A stretch of 64,000 bases of DNA from positions 248,001 to 312,000 of the forward strand of contig JAURXZ010000042.1 of assembly GCA_030654175.1 (NCBI GenBank), in the 5' to 3' direction. Position numbers and translations under genes: made by a program. The stretch comes from Bacteroidia bacterium. GTDB lineage: Bacteria > Bacteroidota > Bacteroidia > 2-12-FULL-35-15. Below are positions 46,790-54,253 of this stretch, piece by piece. The first letter of the stretch is position 1; every line of letters starts with the position of its first letter. Under the pieces are notes generated by a model that did not search any database, had not been told where the DNA came from, and worked only from the letters and a program-made list of their open reading frames with translations.

Positions 46790-46846
46790 AAAAGTTTCAG
46801 GTTTCAAGATTTGCATTTAGCAGCAAACTTGAAACCTGAAACTTTT
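46790..46846. repeat. Long perfect inverted repeat between the FKBP and GNAT genes
   Basis: 19-base arms (46790-46808, 46828-46846; core AGTTTCAGGTTTCAAG) with a 19-base loop that itself pairs (TTTGC/GCAAA). The minus-strand exit reads CTTTTATTTTG, so it may terminate the FKBP transcript; the arms also resemble short repeats seen in other Bacteroidota. Confidence 0.7.
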
Positions 46847-46886
46847 TAAACTTGAACGAACTCCTTCTTTTAATTAAGAAAGGAGA

Positions 46887-47393
46887 TTAGTGATGATGAC
46901 CGTGTTCACCGTGAACATGTCCATGAGCCAACTCTTCTTCACTTGCAGCGCGTACTTCAAGCACTTCTCCTTTAAAATGCAGATCCTGTCCGGCTAATGG
47001 GTGATTAAAATCCATTTTCACGTATTCTTTGGTAATTTCTTTTACCATACCATACAATTTACCACCTTCATTGTCAATCATTGGAAGTGTTACGCCAACC
47101 TTAACATTTTCTTCGTCCAAATTGCCATCTTCACCCAAAAATGCATCGATAGGTATCATAACAATATGTTGCTCATCTCTCACTCCGTAACCACGTGTGT
47201 GCTCTATAAAAAAATCAAATGTATCACCTACTTTTTTGTTGCGTAAATTGGTTTCGAAGTCTTCTAAAAGGCCTCCAGCACCGAATATAAATACAAAGGG
47301 ATGTTCTTTGCTAGTTTGCTCAATTTGCTCGCCTGTACCTTTTTTTGCCAAAAGGTAATTTACAGAAACTACTGTGTTGTTTTCAATTGTCAT
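46887..47393 (-). CDS. SlyD-like FKBP-type peptidyl-prolyl isomerase
   Basis: 168 residues. FKBP core with the insert-in-flap layout of SlyD: NTVVSVNYLLAKKGTGEQIEQT, HPFVFIFGAGGLLEDFE, VGDTFDFFIEHTRGYG, and PLAGQDLHFKGEVLEVR near the C-terminus. The tail HGHVHGEHGHHH (last 12 residues) is a His-rich metal-binding tail as in SlyD, which folds proteins and handles nickel. It has a TATTTTTG -7 box 30 bases upstream of the ATG. Confidence 0.93.
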   Translation of the reverse strand: MTIENNTVVSVNYLLAKKGTGEQIEQTSKEHPFVFIFGAGGLLEDFETNLRNKKVGDTFDFFIEHTRGYGVRDEQHIVMIPIDAFLGEDGNLDEENVKVGVTLPMIDNEGGKLYGMVKEITKEYVKMDFNHPLAGQDLHFKGEVLEVRAASEEELAHGHVHGEHGHHH

Positions 47394-47422
47394 TGTAAAA
47401 AGTTTTTAAATTAATAATAGAA

Positions 47423-47430
47423 CAAAAATA
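47423..47430 (-). promoter_or_regulatory. Promoter -7 box of the SlyD-like gene
   Basis: TATTTTTG on the minus strand, exact TAnnTTTG match, about 30 bases upstream of the ATG at 47393. Confidence 0.5.
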
Positions 47431-47505
47431 AAGTAATTCAAACAAATAAGGAAGGAAAAAGCATGTTTTTATGTAGAAAAAAGGAAAGAAAAATTGCCGA
47501 TAAAT

Positions 47506-47540
47506 AAAAAATCGTTTCTAGTTAAGAACTAGAAACGATT
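47506..47540 (-). terminator. Strong intrinsic terminator of the cytolysin-like gene
   Basis: A 14-bp perfect stem AATCGTTTCTAGTT (47510-47523, 47527-47540) with a 3-base loop and an uninterrupted T-run on the minus strand, 23 bases after the stop at 47564. Confidence 0.9.
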
Positions 47541-47563
47541 CAAATTTGATGACCTTGCTTTAT

Positions 47564-48685
47564 TTATGGTACTAGCTGACAGTCATTAATAGTGTATTCC
47601 AAATTAAGTTTGTTTTTAACCAATTTGTTACTGTAAACTGTTCTAACAACATAAGAAAGTGGAACCCCTGTTTGGATATCAGCAGATTGACCAAGCATGT
47701 ATGTTAATGAAGTAAGTTCAGCTGCTTCAATACTAGTGAAAGTATTAACTGTTTCCCCACCAAGTGCCATTACCTTAACATTTAAATTCTCAAGAGAGGA
47801 TAAATAACTTGCATTTACAGTACCACTGGTACTGCTGTAAGAAGCAGAAATAGCAGCAGATATTTCAGTTGCAGAAGAAGTAGATTCTATAAGTAAGAAA
47901 TATACCCTTCCATAAGTTACATCAGATACGTAGCAAGCAGGATTACCCGGAGAAACGTATTTTGCAAGATCCATTGGTTTAACAGTTTTAGCAAATAAAT
48001 CACCATAGTTATAAGGGATATCGTAACTCATTGTATAGAATGATTGTTTTAAAGCAACCACATAATGATTTGTGTTGTCAGAATTTGTAAAACCAAGATT
48101 TGAAGCTATTGAAACACCCCAGGCATCAACACTTAGTCCTAATGACAATGCTAATTCTTCTTTTGTTTTAATATTTTCGTGCTGTAAAGTGAAACGGGCA
48201 GGCATTACTTTATTATTATTATAGATAATATCGTTTAATGCTTGAGTAACACTGCTTTTTCTGATCTCAGGCAGAGATACTGCAACAGCACCTGATCCGT
48301 TGATGATATCAATAGAAACAATACCTCCACCGCGTTTTACCGCAATAACATCTGGCGTAGAACTGTTTAAAGAAGCCCCTTGTAATAAACTTCCTGGGTA
48401 TACAACAGATACATTCGGGTCATACAATGGAAAATCTAAATTTCCCTGTGTAACGCTCCATGTACTATTTGTACAATTCCAGTTACCACTATCAACGGGA
48501 ATGGAAGTTGAACTAACGTTTGTTAGAATTTTTTGATTACTAAATGGTTCAAATTCACCACCTGTTTTTAAAACTTCATCATATGAAACCTCAGCATCAG
48601 GTGAAATATCTTTTTTACAAGAATTCAAGGTAAGCATAGTACTCGCAACAACAAAAAGACCGACAAAGTAAAAGTTTTTTTTCAT
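47564..48685 (-). CDS. Thiol-activated-cytolysin-like lipoprotein lacking domain 4
   Basis: 373 residues. SPII lipobox TLNSC (Cys23). The body follows cholesterol-dependent cytolysins (CDC) block by block: VVYPGSLLQG (95-103), MPARFTLQHENI (161-172), LKQSFYTMSYDIP (212-224), VSDVTYGRVYFLLIESTSSA (253-272), VMALGGETV (305-313) and VPLSYVVRTVYSN (341-353). These are domains 1-3 with both helix-to-hairpin regions. The chain stops just where the C-terminal membrane-binding domain 4 would begin; the undecapeptide is absent. A strong terminator 23 bases after the stop shows the gene is not a broken remnant. Bacteroidota CDC-like proteins are known; the target and function of this one are unknown. 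Confidence 0.85.
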   Translation of the reverse strand: MKKNFYFVGLFVVASTMLTLNSCKKDISPDAEVSYDEVLKTGGEFEPFSNQKILTNVSSTSIPVDSGNWNCTNSTWSVTQGNLDFPLYDPNVSVVYPGSLLQGASLNSSTPDVIAVKRGGGIVSIDIINGSGAVAVSLPEIRKSSVTQALNDIIYNNNKVMPARFTLQHENIKTKEELALSLGLSVDAWGVSIASNLGFTNSDNTNHYVVALKQSFYTMSYDIPYNYGDLFAKTVKPMDLAKYVSPGNPACYVSDVTYGRVYFLLIESTSSATEISAAISASYSSTSGTVNASYLSSLENLNVKVMALGGETVNTFTSIEAAELTSLTYMLGQSADIQTGVPLSYVVRTVYSNKLVKNKLNLEYTINDCQLVP

Positions 48686-49068
48686 TCGTTTCTTTTTTAA
48701 TTATGGTTAGTTAAAATTGTAATAATTTTGACAATTAATTCTCCACAGATGAATACCAATGGTAATTCGTCTTTGAATTTATCAAACTATATGCTAATTT
48801 TTGATGAGAGTTGCAGCAGAAATTGCTACATTGGTGGAGTACTTCAATCATTGTTAGCGGTTTTGAGAACAAATGAAACAAATCATTTATTCTTTTTAGG
48901 TTGATCACTAAATCAATTTACGAGGCAAAGATAGTACTTTTTAAGGCAAAAGCAAGTTTATTATCAATTAAATATATGATTCTACCGAAGGATTAGCAAA
49001 AAAACGACATAAAAAGCTGACTTTCAGGTAACTAAAAATATCGGTTTTGTAAATTATCAAGATCAGAT
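48686..49068. other. Intergenic region, 383 bases
   Basis: Spacer upstream of the cytolysin-like gene, with no recognisable gene, TAnnTTTG box or strong hairpin. Any promoter for that gene must lie here but is not recognisable. Confidence 0.5.
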
Positions 49069-49602
49069 TCAAATTCCTTTTAAAGGAACAGTTTGTATCA
49101 TATCTATAGGATAATTGCGTTTCACAAACAATTTCCCCCCTTTTAAATTACCCTTCAGTCCAATTTTCACACTTTTACTTAACCCCATCGCTATAATTTT
49201 AGGAAAATCCGCCAAACTTAATTTAGAAAAATCAGATTTTACTTTAAATGTATATGGCTGTTCTGATTTAGCTTTTATCCTTACATTATTTGTTAAATGA
49301 GCCTTCCCGGCATCGATTCCACTGATAGTAACATCCATTTCTGATTTATAAACGGTAAAGGCAACATTATTAGGATTATTGATACGAACAGTGATCATGG
49401 CTTCAACACCGCTTTGTGAAAGGCTTGTAATGCTTACATTGTCGATCCCGCTAAAGGTAACTTCTTTAAAATCTGCACAGGAAAAGAATGTTAAACAACA
49501 AAACAAAACCAACCCTACCCAAATTTTCTTTCTTTCTCCAAAAAAGAAACTCAACTCAGGGAATGTGAAAGAGCTCTTTTTACTTATTATTTTCTTTATC
49601 AT
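49069..49602 (-). CDS. LEA type 2 / WHy-domain lipoprotein
   Basis: 177 residues. A lipobox FFSC (Cys about 42) follows a hydrophobic core (about 28-41); the mature part (about 45-177) shows the LEA-2 pattern: IDNVSITSLSQSGVEAMITVRINNPNNVAFTVYK then KSDFSKL. LEA-2 proteins are beta-sandwich desiccation-related or lipid-associated. The N-region is unusually long for a lipoprotein, 26 residues (IKKIISKKSSFTFPELSFFFG) rather than 3-10; it contains the palindrome AAAGAGCTCTTT (49568-49579) and may have gained repeat DNA. It starts 27 bases after the M20 dipeptidase stop, so the two are co-transcribed. Confidence 0.75.
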   Translation of the reverse strand: MIKKIISKKSSFTFPELSFFFGERKKIWVGLVLFCCLTFFSCADFKEVTFSGIDNVSITSLSQSGVEAMITVRINNPNNVAFTVYKSEMDVTISGIDAGKAHLTNNVRIKAKSEQPYTFKVKSDFSKLSLADFPKIIAMGLSKSVKIGLKGNLKGGKLFVKRNYPIDMIQTVPLKGI

Positions 49603-49629
49603 TTTGTATCAACGGGATGCAATAGCCTA

Positions 49630-51039
49630 TTATTGTACTTCTTGTCCTTTAGTTGAAACAACAGGTGCAAGACACCCCTCGGCATAAAATTTATAGAAAT
49701 AAGGAATGGTCTCAATCCCTTTTAAGTAGTTAAATACTCCAAAATGCTCGTTAGGGCTATGGATCGCATCAGAATCTAAACCAAAACCCATTAACACAGA
49801 ATCCAGGCCCAACTCTGATTTAAACATGGCAACTATTGGGATACTTCCACCACTGCGCACAGGGATTGGTTTTTTTCCAAAAGTGGCTTCCATTGCTTTA
49901 CTTGCTGCTTTATATGCAATTGAATTGCTTGGTGTTACCACAGGCTCGCCACCATGATGAGGTCTTACTTTAACTTTAACTGATTTTGGTGCAATGCTCT
50001 CAAAATAATTTTTAAAAAGCTCCGTGATCTTGGCGCTGCTTTGGTGCGGTACCAAACGCATTGAGATTTTCGCAAAGGCTTTTGATGCAATAACTGTTTT
50101 TGCACCTTCGCCTGTATAACCGCCCCAAATGCCATTTACATCCAATGTAGGACGGATGGAATTCCGCTCATTTGTTGTATATCCTTCTTCACCATGAATA
50201 TCGGATAGATCCAACGCTTTTTTATATTCGTCTAAACTAAAAGGTGCTTTTGCCATTTCAGCGCGCTCTTCAGCAGTCAAAATTTCCACATCATCATAAA
50301 AGCCCGGAATGGCAATATGGTTTTTATCATCTTTCATCTTTGCGATCATTTCACATAAAATGTTGATAGGGTTTGCAACGGCACCACCATACAACCCTGA
50401 ATGCAGATCACGATTAGGACCTGTTACCTCTACTTCAATATAACTTAAACCACGCAATCCAACTGTAATAGAAGGAATATCGTTTGCAATAATTCCGGTA
50501 TCGGAAATTAAAATAACATCTGCTTTCAATTTCGCTTTGTTTTGTTTTACAAACTCAGCAAGATTGTCGGATCCAACTTCTTCTTCACCTTCTATCATAA
50601 ACTTAATGTTGCATGGCAATGAATTGGTTTGCATCATTAATTCAAAAGCTTTCACATGCATATACATTTGCCCCTTATCATCACAAGCCCCACGAGCATA
50701 AATTTTACCATCTTTAATAACCGGTTCAAATGGTCCGGAATGCCATAACTCAATAGGGTCGGCAGGCTGAACATCGTAATGCCCATAAACCAATACTGTT
50801 GGAAGTTTAGGGTCTATTATTTTTTCTCCATATACAATTGGATAGCCCGCTGTAGGACATATTTCCACTTTATCAGCTCCGGCAGCAACTAATTTTTCTT
50901 TTACAGCGTCAGCAGTCTTAAATACGTCATTTTTGAAATTTGGATCAGCACTTACTGAAGGAATTCTTAAAAGGTCGAACAGTTCATTTATAAAACGGTC
51001 TTTGTGTGTTTCGATGTAACTAGTGATAGTATTACTCAT
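49630..51039 (-). CDS. M20 dipeptidase (cytosolic nonspecific dipeptidase-like)
   Basis: 469 residues. Metal ligands occur in VYGHYDVQPAD, ARGACDDKGQM, GEEEVGSDN, SDTGII and a late His in DAIHSPNEH; GLDSDAIHSPNE is the usual C-terminal block. The length and order match CNDP/PepV-like M20 dipeptidases that hydrolyse dipeptides in the cytosol. The ATG at 51039 is preferred to an upstream one at 51096, because it starts the family's usual 'xxITSYIETHKDRFINEL' helix. Confidence 0.93.
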   Translation of the reverse strand: MSNTITSYIETHKDRFINELFDLLRIPSVSADPNFKNDVFKTADAVKEKLVAAGADKVEICPTAGYPIVYGEKIIDPKLPTVLVYGHYDVQPADPIELWHSGPFEPVIKDGKIYARGACDDKGQMYMHVKAFELMMQTNSLPCNIKFMIEGEEEVGSDNLAEFVKQNKAKLKADVILISDTGIIANDIPSITVGLRGLSYIEVEVTGPNRDLHSGLYGGAVANPINILCEMIAKMKDDKNHIAIPGFYDDVEILTAEERAEMAKAPFSLDEYKKALDLSDIHGEEGYTTNERNSIRPTLDVNGIWGGYTGEGAKTVIASKAFAKISMRLVPHQSSAKITELFKNYFESIAPKSVKVKVRPHHGGEPVVTPSNSIAYKAASKAMEATFGKKPIPVRSGGSIPIVAMFKSELGLDSVLMGFGLDSDAIHSPNEHFGVFNYLKGIETIPYFYKFYAEGCLAPVVSTKGQEVQ

Positions 51040-51377
51040 GGTTATATTTTTTGAATTTAAGAATTCTATAAAATCTGCTTTTAAGCACCAATTCAATATA
51101 TTTTATCGGATAATTGGAACTTAAGGCTGCAAATTTGCAATTATTATTGCTAATAAACGAGTTTAAAGAAAAAAAAGAATGCTGATACCACTAAATTTAT
51201 AGGTGATAAAAGAATACTATTTGCAAAAAGTAATATAATAAATGACGGTAATTTATTGCAATGAGGATTTTTATCCGGAATTATATATGCGTAGTTATAA
51301 CATAGCTTTTCATGACCATTCCATTTTAATGTCTGTTTTTTATCTCAATCATCAACGTTAATAACCAGAAAAAGAAA
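51040..51377. other. Intergenic region, 338 bases
   Basis: It contains only the short perfect palindrome TGCAAATTTGCA at 51128-51139. No gene or promoter box is recognised. Confidence 0.5.
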
Positions 51378-52058
51378 TTAAGCAAGCATTGAAGAGACAG
51401 CCTTTCGTCTTATCCCAATAAACATAAGCGACAGGTTTATCATTATAAGTATATGAGCAATATCCAGGTAATTAAAATAGGCGTGAAATGAAAACTTGGT
51501 GGCATTTACAAATGCTGTTAAAAACAATATTACAATTCCATAAGCGATCCAACTGCTTGCCTTTACTTTTTTGGCATCAATAAAATGAATGATCATAATT
51601 GGAACTAATCCTATCACAGAATTAATTATAACGACCACAAAGTTTTGAAATAGAAAAACGGAAACAAAAAACAATATTAATTGTATATGATAGCTTAGGT
51701 TCCAGTAATATTTTTTTGGGGAATCTTTTAATGCGGAATACAATGTGGCCTTTTGTGCCCGGTAAATCGCAAAAACATTTAAGGCTTGCATTGGCAGCCA
51801 AAATAATTTATACCCAACCCCTTCGTGAACGGCAAAAAAGCCATGAGAGCTTCCTCCAAAAAATGATGCGAAACCCAAAAGCAAAAAAAACCGTTTCCAA
51901 TTAATTGTACTCTCATCACGAAAAGAAGGACGATTAAGTTGCCAATAAAAATAAAAACATAAAACCGTAATTATATAATCTGTTAAAACAGTAACCGGTT
52001 GATGAATTGGAAAGTCACCTATATATATAGTAGTATCTGTTGTTCCTATATCTTTCAT
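51378..52058 (-). CDS. Seven-helix membrane protein (CREST-like)
   Basis: 226 residues with about seven hydrophobic helices. Residues reminiscent of the CREST hydrolase superfamily (alkaline ceramidases, PAQR) occur: Ser-Ser-His in SSHGFF (about 69-75) in helix 2, and NYLDIAHILIMINLSL (about 198-213) with Asp and His in the last helix. This is a suggestion only; metal-dependent hydrolase activity is not shown. The ATG is preceded by the promoter box TATTTTTG with only four bases between, giving an apparently leaderless transcript. Confidence 0.65.
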   Translation of the reverse strand: MKDIGTTDTTIYIGDFPIHQPVTVLTDYIITVLCFYFYWQLNRPSFRDESTINWKRFFLLLGFASFFGGSSHGFFAVHEGVGYKLFWLPMQALNVFAIYRAQKATLYSALKDSPKKYYWNLSYHIQLILFFVSVFLFQNFVVVIINSVIGLVPIMIIHFIDAKKVKASSWIAYGIVILFLTAFVNATKFSFHAYFNYLDIAHILIMINLSLMFIGIRRKAVSSMLA

Positions 52059-52062
52059 ACTG

Positions 52063-52070
52063 CAAAAATA
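52063..52070 (-). promoter_or_regulatory. -7 box directly before the ATG (leaderless), membrane-protein gene
   Basis: On the minus strand the string TATTTTTGCAGTATGA joins the -7 box, four bases and the start codon at 52058. Transcription would begin at or near the ATG. Confidence 0.55.
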
Positions 52071-52371
52071 CTGATTTATGTAATTCCGGAAATAAATAGA
52101 TAATGTATGTCATCTAAATAAATGTGCCATGTAGTTTGTTTTGAAATAAGGCGCATGGTTTTTAAAAATCCCCTCCGGAGACATTCAAAAAAATGCAGAC
52201 CAATGGATTTGGAAATGATAACAATTTAAAAGAACCTTAAAAACACTATTGAATCCAAAAACATAAAAACGTAAGATCAGAAATTGTATTCGGGGAAATC
52301 CCAAAATGAATGTTTCTGCAAATCAAGAATTCATCATCAACAGATAGCAGTAATAATTCAGTTAATAAATG

Positions 52372-52379
52372 TATTTTTG
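52372..52379 (+). promoter_or_regulatory. -7 box directly before the ATG (leaderless), RsmB-type gene
   Basis: TATTTTTG, then CAGT, then ATG at 52384. This also decides the start: a longer frame from 52369 begins inside the promoter. Confidence 0.55.
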
Positions 52380-52383
52380 CAGT

Positions 52384-53613
52384 ATGACAAAAGAATTTTA
52401 TTTAAAACACCACTCGTATCACATAAAGGCAATATTTTCTGCTTTGAAAAACATTTTTGAAAAAAATGAATATGCCGACAAAGCAATTGAAAAAGAAATG
52501 CGCGCTCATAAAAAATGGGATGTTAAAGAACGTGCCTTTGTTGCTGATGTAACGTACGACATGGTTCGTAACTGGCGATTATTATTTGCTGCAGCCGGTG
52601 TGGAAGGAAAGCTGACAGATAAAAATTTATGGAATGTTTTCGGAACCTATTTAGTTTTTGACGGATATGAATTACCGGAGAGCAATTATTTTAAAGGCTT
52701 AAATGCAAAAAAAATAATTTCACAACTGGAGAAATTTCATAAGATCAGAAAAATCCGTGAATCAGTTCCTGATTGGTTGGATGAACTTGGTGAAAAAGAA
52801 TTAGGGAAAGAGTGGGACAAAATTATAAGAGCACTTAATCAACGACCATCAACTATCTTACGTGCAAATTCTTTAAAAACAAGTCCAAAGGAATTACAAA
52901 CGATCTTGGAAGAAGAGAAAATCACTGATGCTTCACTTATCAGTTGGTCGCCTGATGCTGTGGAATTAAAATTCCCGCGTAACGTTTTTCGTACTGAAGC
53001 ATTTCATAAAGGATTATTTGAAGTACAGGACGCATCTTCCCAAATGGTTTCTGAATTTTTAAATGTACAGGCCGGGATGCGTGTTGTGGATGCATGTGCA
53101 GGAGCCGGAGGAAAAACATTGCATCTTGCAGCCTTGATGAAAAACAAAGGGCGCATCATTGCATTGGATGTGAAAGAAAATAAATTGCTTGAATTAAAAA
53201 AACGTGCCACTCGTGCCGAAGTTCGAATTATTGAAACACGAACAATTGATTCGTCAAAAGTTGTAAAACGTTTAAAAGATACTGCCGATAGACTATTGCT
53301 TGATGTACCTTGTTCAGGGTTAGGTGTGCTTCGCAGAAATCCGGATAGCAAATGGAAATTAAATTTAGAAGAGATTGAACGGGTAAAAACTATTCAACGC
53401 GAAATACTAACCAGTTTTCCGGATATAACTAAAGTAGGCGGAAAAATGGTTTATGCAACTTGCAGCATACTTCCATCAGAAGGCGAAGAACAAATAAAAT
53501 GGTTCTTGAAACAAGTTGGTGATAAATGGAGTTTACTTGGTGAAAAGCGCTATTCTCCTGAGATATATCATGCCGATGGATTTTATATGGCATTACTCGA
53601 AAGGATGAAATAA
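52384..53613 (+). CDS. RsmB/NOP-family RNA m5C methyltransferase
   Basis: 409 residues. An N-terminal RNA-binding NusB/RsmF-like helical domain (about 1-130), then the SAM domain with VDACAGAGGKTLHLAA (motif I), DVPCSGLGVLRRNPDSKW (motif IV with catalytic Cys), and ATCSILPSEGEEQIKWF (motif VI Cys). The two cysteines fix the m5C chemistry; the target, presumably 16S rRNA, is inferred. The start follows the leaderless promoter. Divergent from the seven-helix protein. Confidence 0.92.
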   Translation: MTKEFYLKHHSYHIKAIFSALKNIFEKNEYADKAIEKEMRAHKKWDVKERAFVADVTYDMVRNWRLLFAAAGVEGKLTDKNLWNVFGTYLVFDGYELPESNYFKGLNAKKIISQLEKFHKIRKIRESVPDWLDELGEKELGKEWDKIIRALNQRPSTILRANSLKTSPKELQTILEEEKITDASLISWSPDAVELKFPRNVFRTEAFHKGLFEVQDASSQMVSEFLNVQAGMRVVDACAGAGGKTLHLAALMKNKGRIIALDVKENKLLELKKRATRAEVRIIETRTIDSSKVVKRLKDTADRLLLDVPCSGLGVLRRNPDSKWKLNLEEIERVKTIQREILTSFPDITKVGGKMVYATCSILPSEGEEQIKWFLKQVGDKWSLLGEKRYSPEIYHADGFYMALLERMK

Positions 53614-54048
53614 TTTTTTTAAATTACTTGTTGTTCTTTGTTTATTAAAATTCATTTTGGGGTTCATTCCCACAAAAAAATATTTTTTGGATTTTTTATT
53701 TTTAAAAAAATCAAGGAGCTCAAAATTTTATTTGGTCTTGTTTGCAGTAAAAAAAATGATTGTAATCTTTTTTCAAAATGCACAACAACACTTTTGAAAA
53801 AAAACAAAACACAGCAATCACCTTTAAAATAGCAAAGTACAGAGGCTGGCATTAAAACAGAAAAATATTTTTGAAATACTTTTGACCCCTTTTTCAAATT
53901 TTTTTTTCAAAAAAAAGAATGGTTAAAAAATTGACGCAACCGTTATCAACATATTTGTGTTAATAAAATAAAGTTTATTTTTTATTTTTGTGTCAATAAT
54001 TTTTCTTACTTCGTGTCATAATAATTTAATAACCAAAACAAAAAAACC
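53614..54048. other. Intergenic region, 435 bases
   Basis: Very A/T-rich with many homopolymer runs. Short frames on both strands (53638-53832 +, 53664-53897 -) overlap each other and look spurious. The promoter of the Lys/Ala-rich gene lies near its right end. Confidence 0.5.
53983..53990 (+). promoter_or_regulatory. Promoter -7 box of the Lys/Ala-rich gene
   Basis: TATTTTTG, exact match to TAnnTTTG; a TTTG at 53954-53957 may be the -33 box with a long 25-base spacer. The leader to ATG 54049 is about 50 bases. Confidence 0.5.
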
Positions 54049-54189
54049 ATGGCAAAAAAAGTAGCAAAAAAAGCAGCTCCTAAAAAAGCAGCTCCAAAAA
54101 AAGCAGCAGCTAAAAAAGTAGCTAAAAAAGCAGCTCCAAAAAAAGCAGCTAAAAAAGCAGCTCCAAAAAAAGCAGCTAAGAAAAAGTAA
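54049..54189 (+). CDS. Lys/Ala-rich mini-histone (H1/Hc1-like)
   Basis: A 46-residue protein, short enough to be missed by size filters. It consists of Lys (22), Ala (17), Pro (4), Val (2) and the initial Met, in repeats of KKAAPKKAA/KKVAKKAAP. This resembles the C-terminal tail of eukaryotic H1 and bacterial Hc1/AlgP proteins: a strongly basic, disordered chain that binds DNA. It has a consensus promoter and a strong terminator right after its stop, so it is a genuine stand-alone transcript. No globular domain. Confidence 0.85.
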   Translation: MAKKVAKKAAPKKAAPKKAAAKKVAKKAAPKKAAKKAAPKKAAKKK

Positions 54190-54218
54190 AAAAAGGCTCG
54201 TAAGAGCCTTTTTTTTTG
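54188..54218. terminator. Bidirectional intrinsic terminator
   Basis: AAAAAAAGGCTC-GTAA-GAGCCTTTTTT, a stem with A-run and T-run starting at the stop of the mini-histone gene and 45 bases past the convergent epimerase stop. Confidence 0.88.
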
Positions 54219-54253
54219 TTCTTTATTTCCCCTCCCCCATTTATAACAACTCC

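Larger units (their letters stand above)
52059..52383. other. Divergent intergenic region, 325 bases
   Basis: The region holds two outward-facing copies of TATTTTTGCAGTATGA at its ends (minus at 52070-52055; plus at 52372-52387). No small gene is seen between. Confidence 0.6.

Noticed and set aside
53638..53897. Overlapping short frames on both strands in the spacer before the mini-histone gene
   Set aside because: Low-complexity Lys/Phe-rich products of homopolymer DNA, mutually overlapping.
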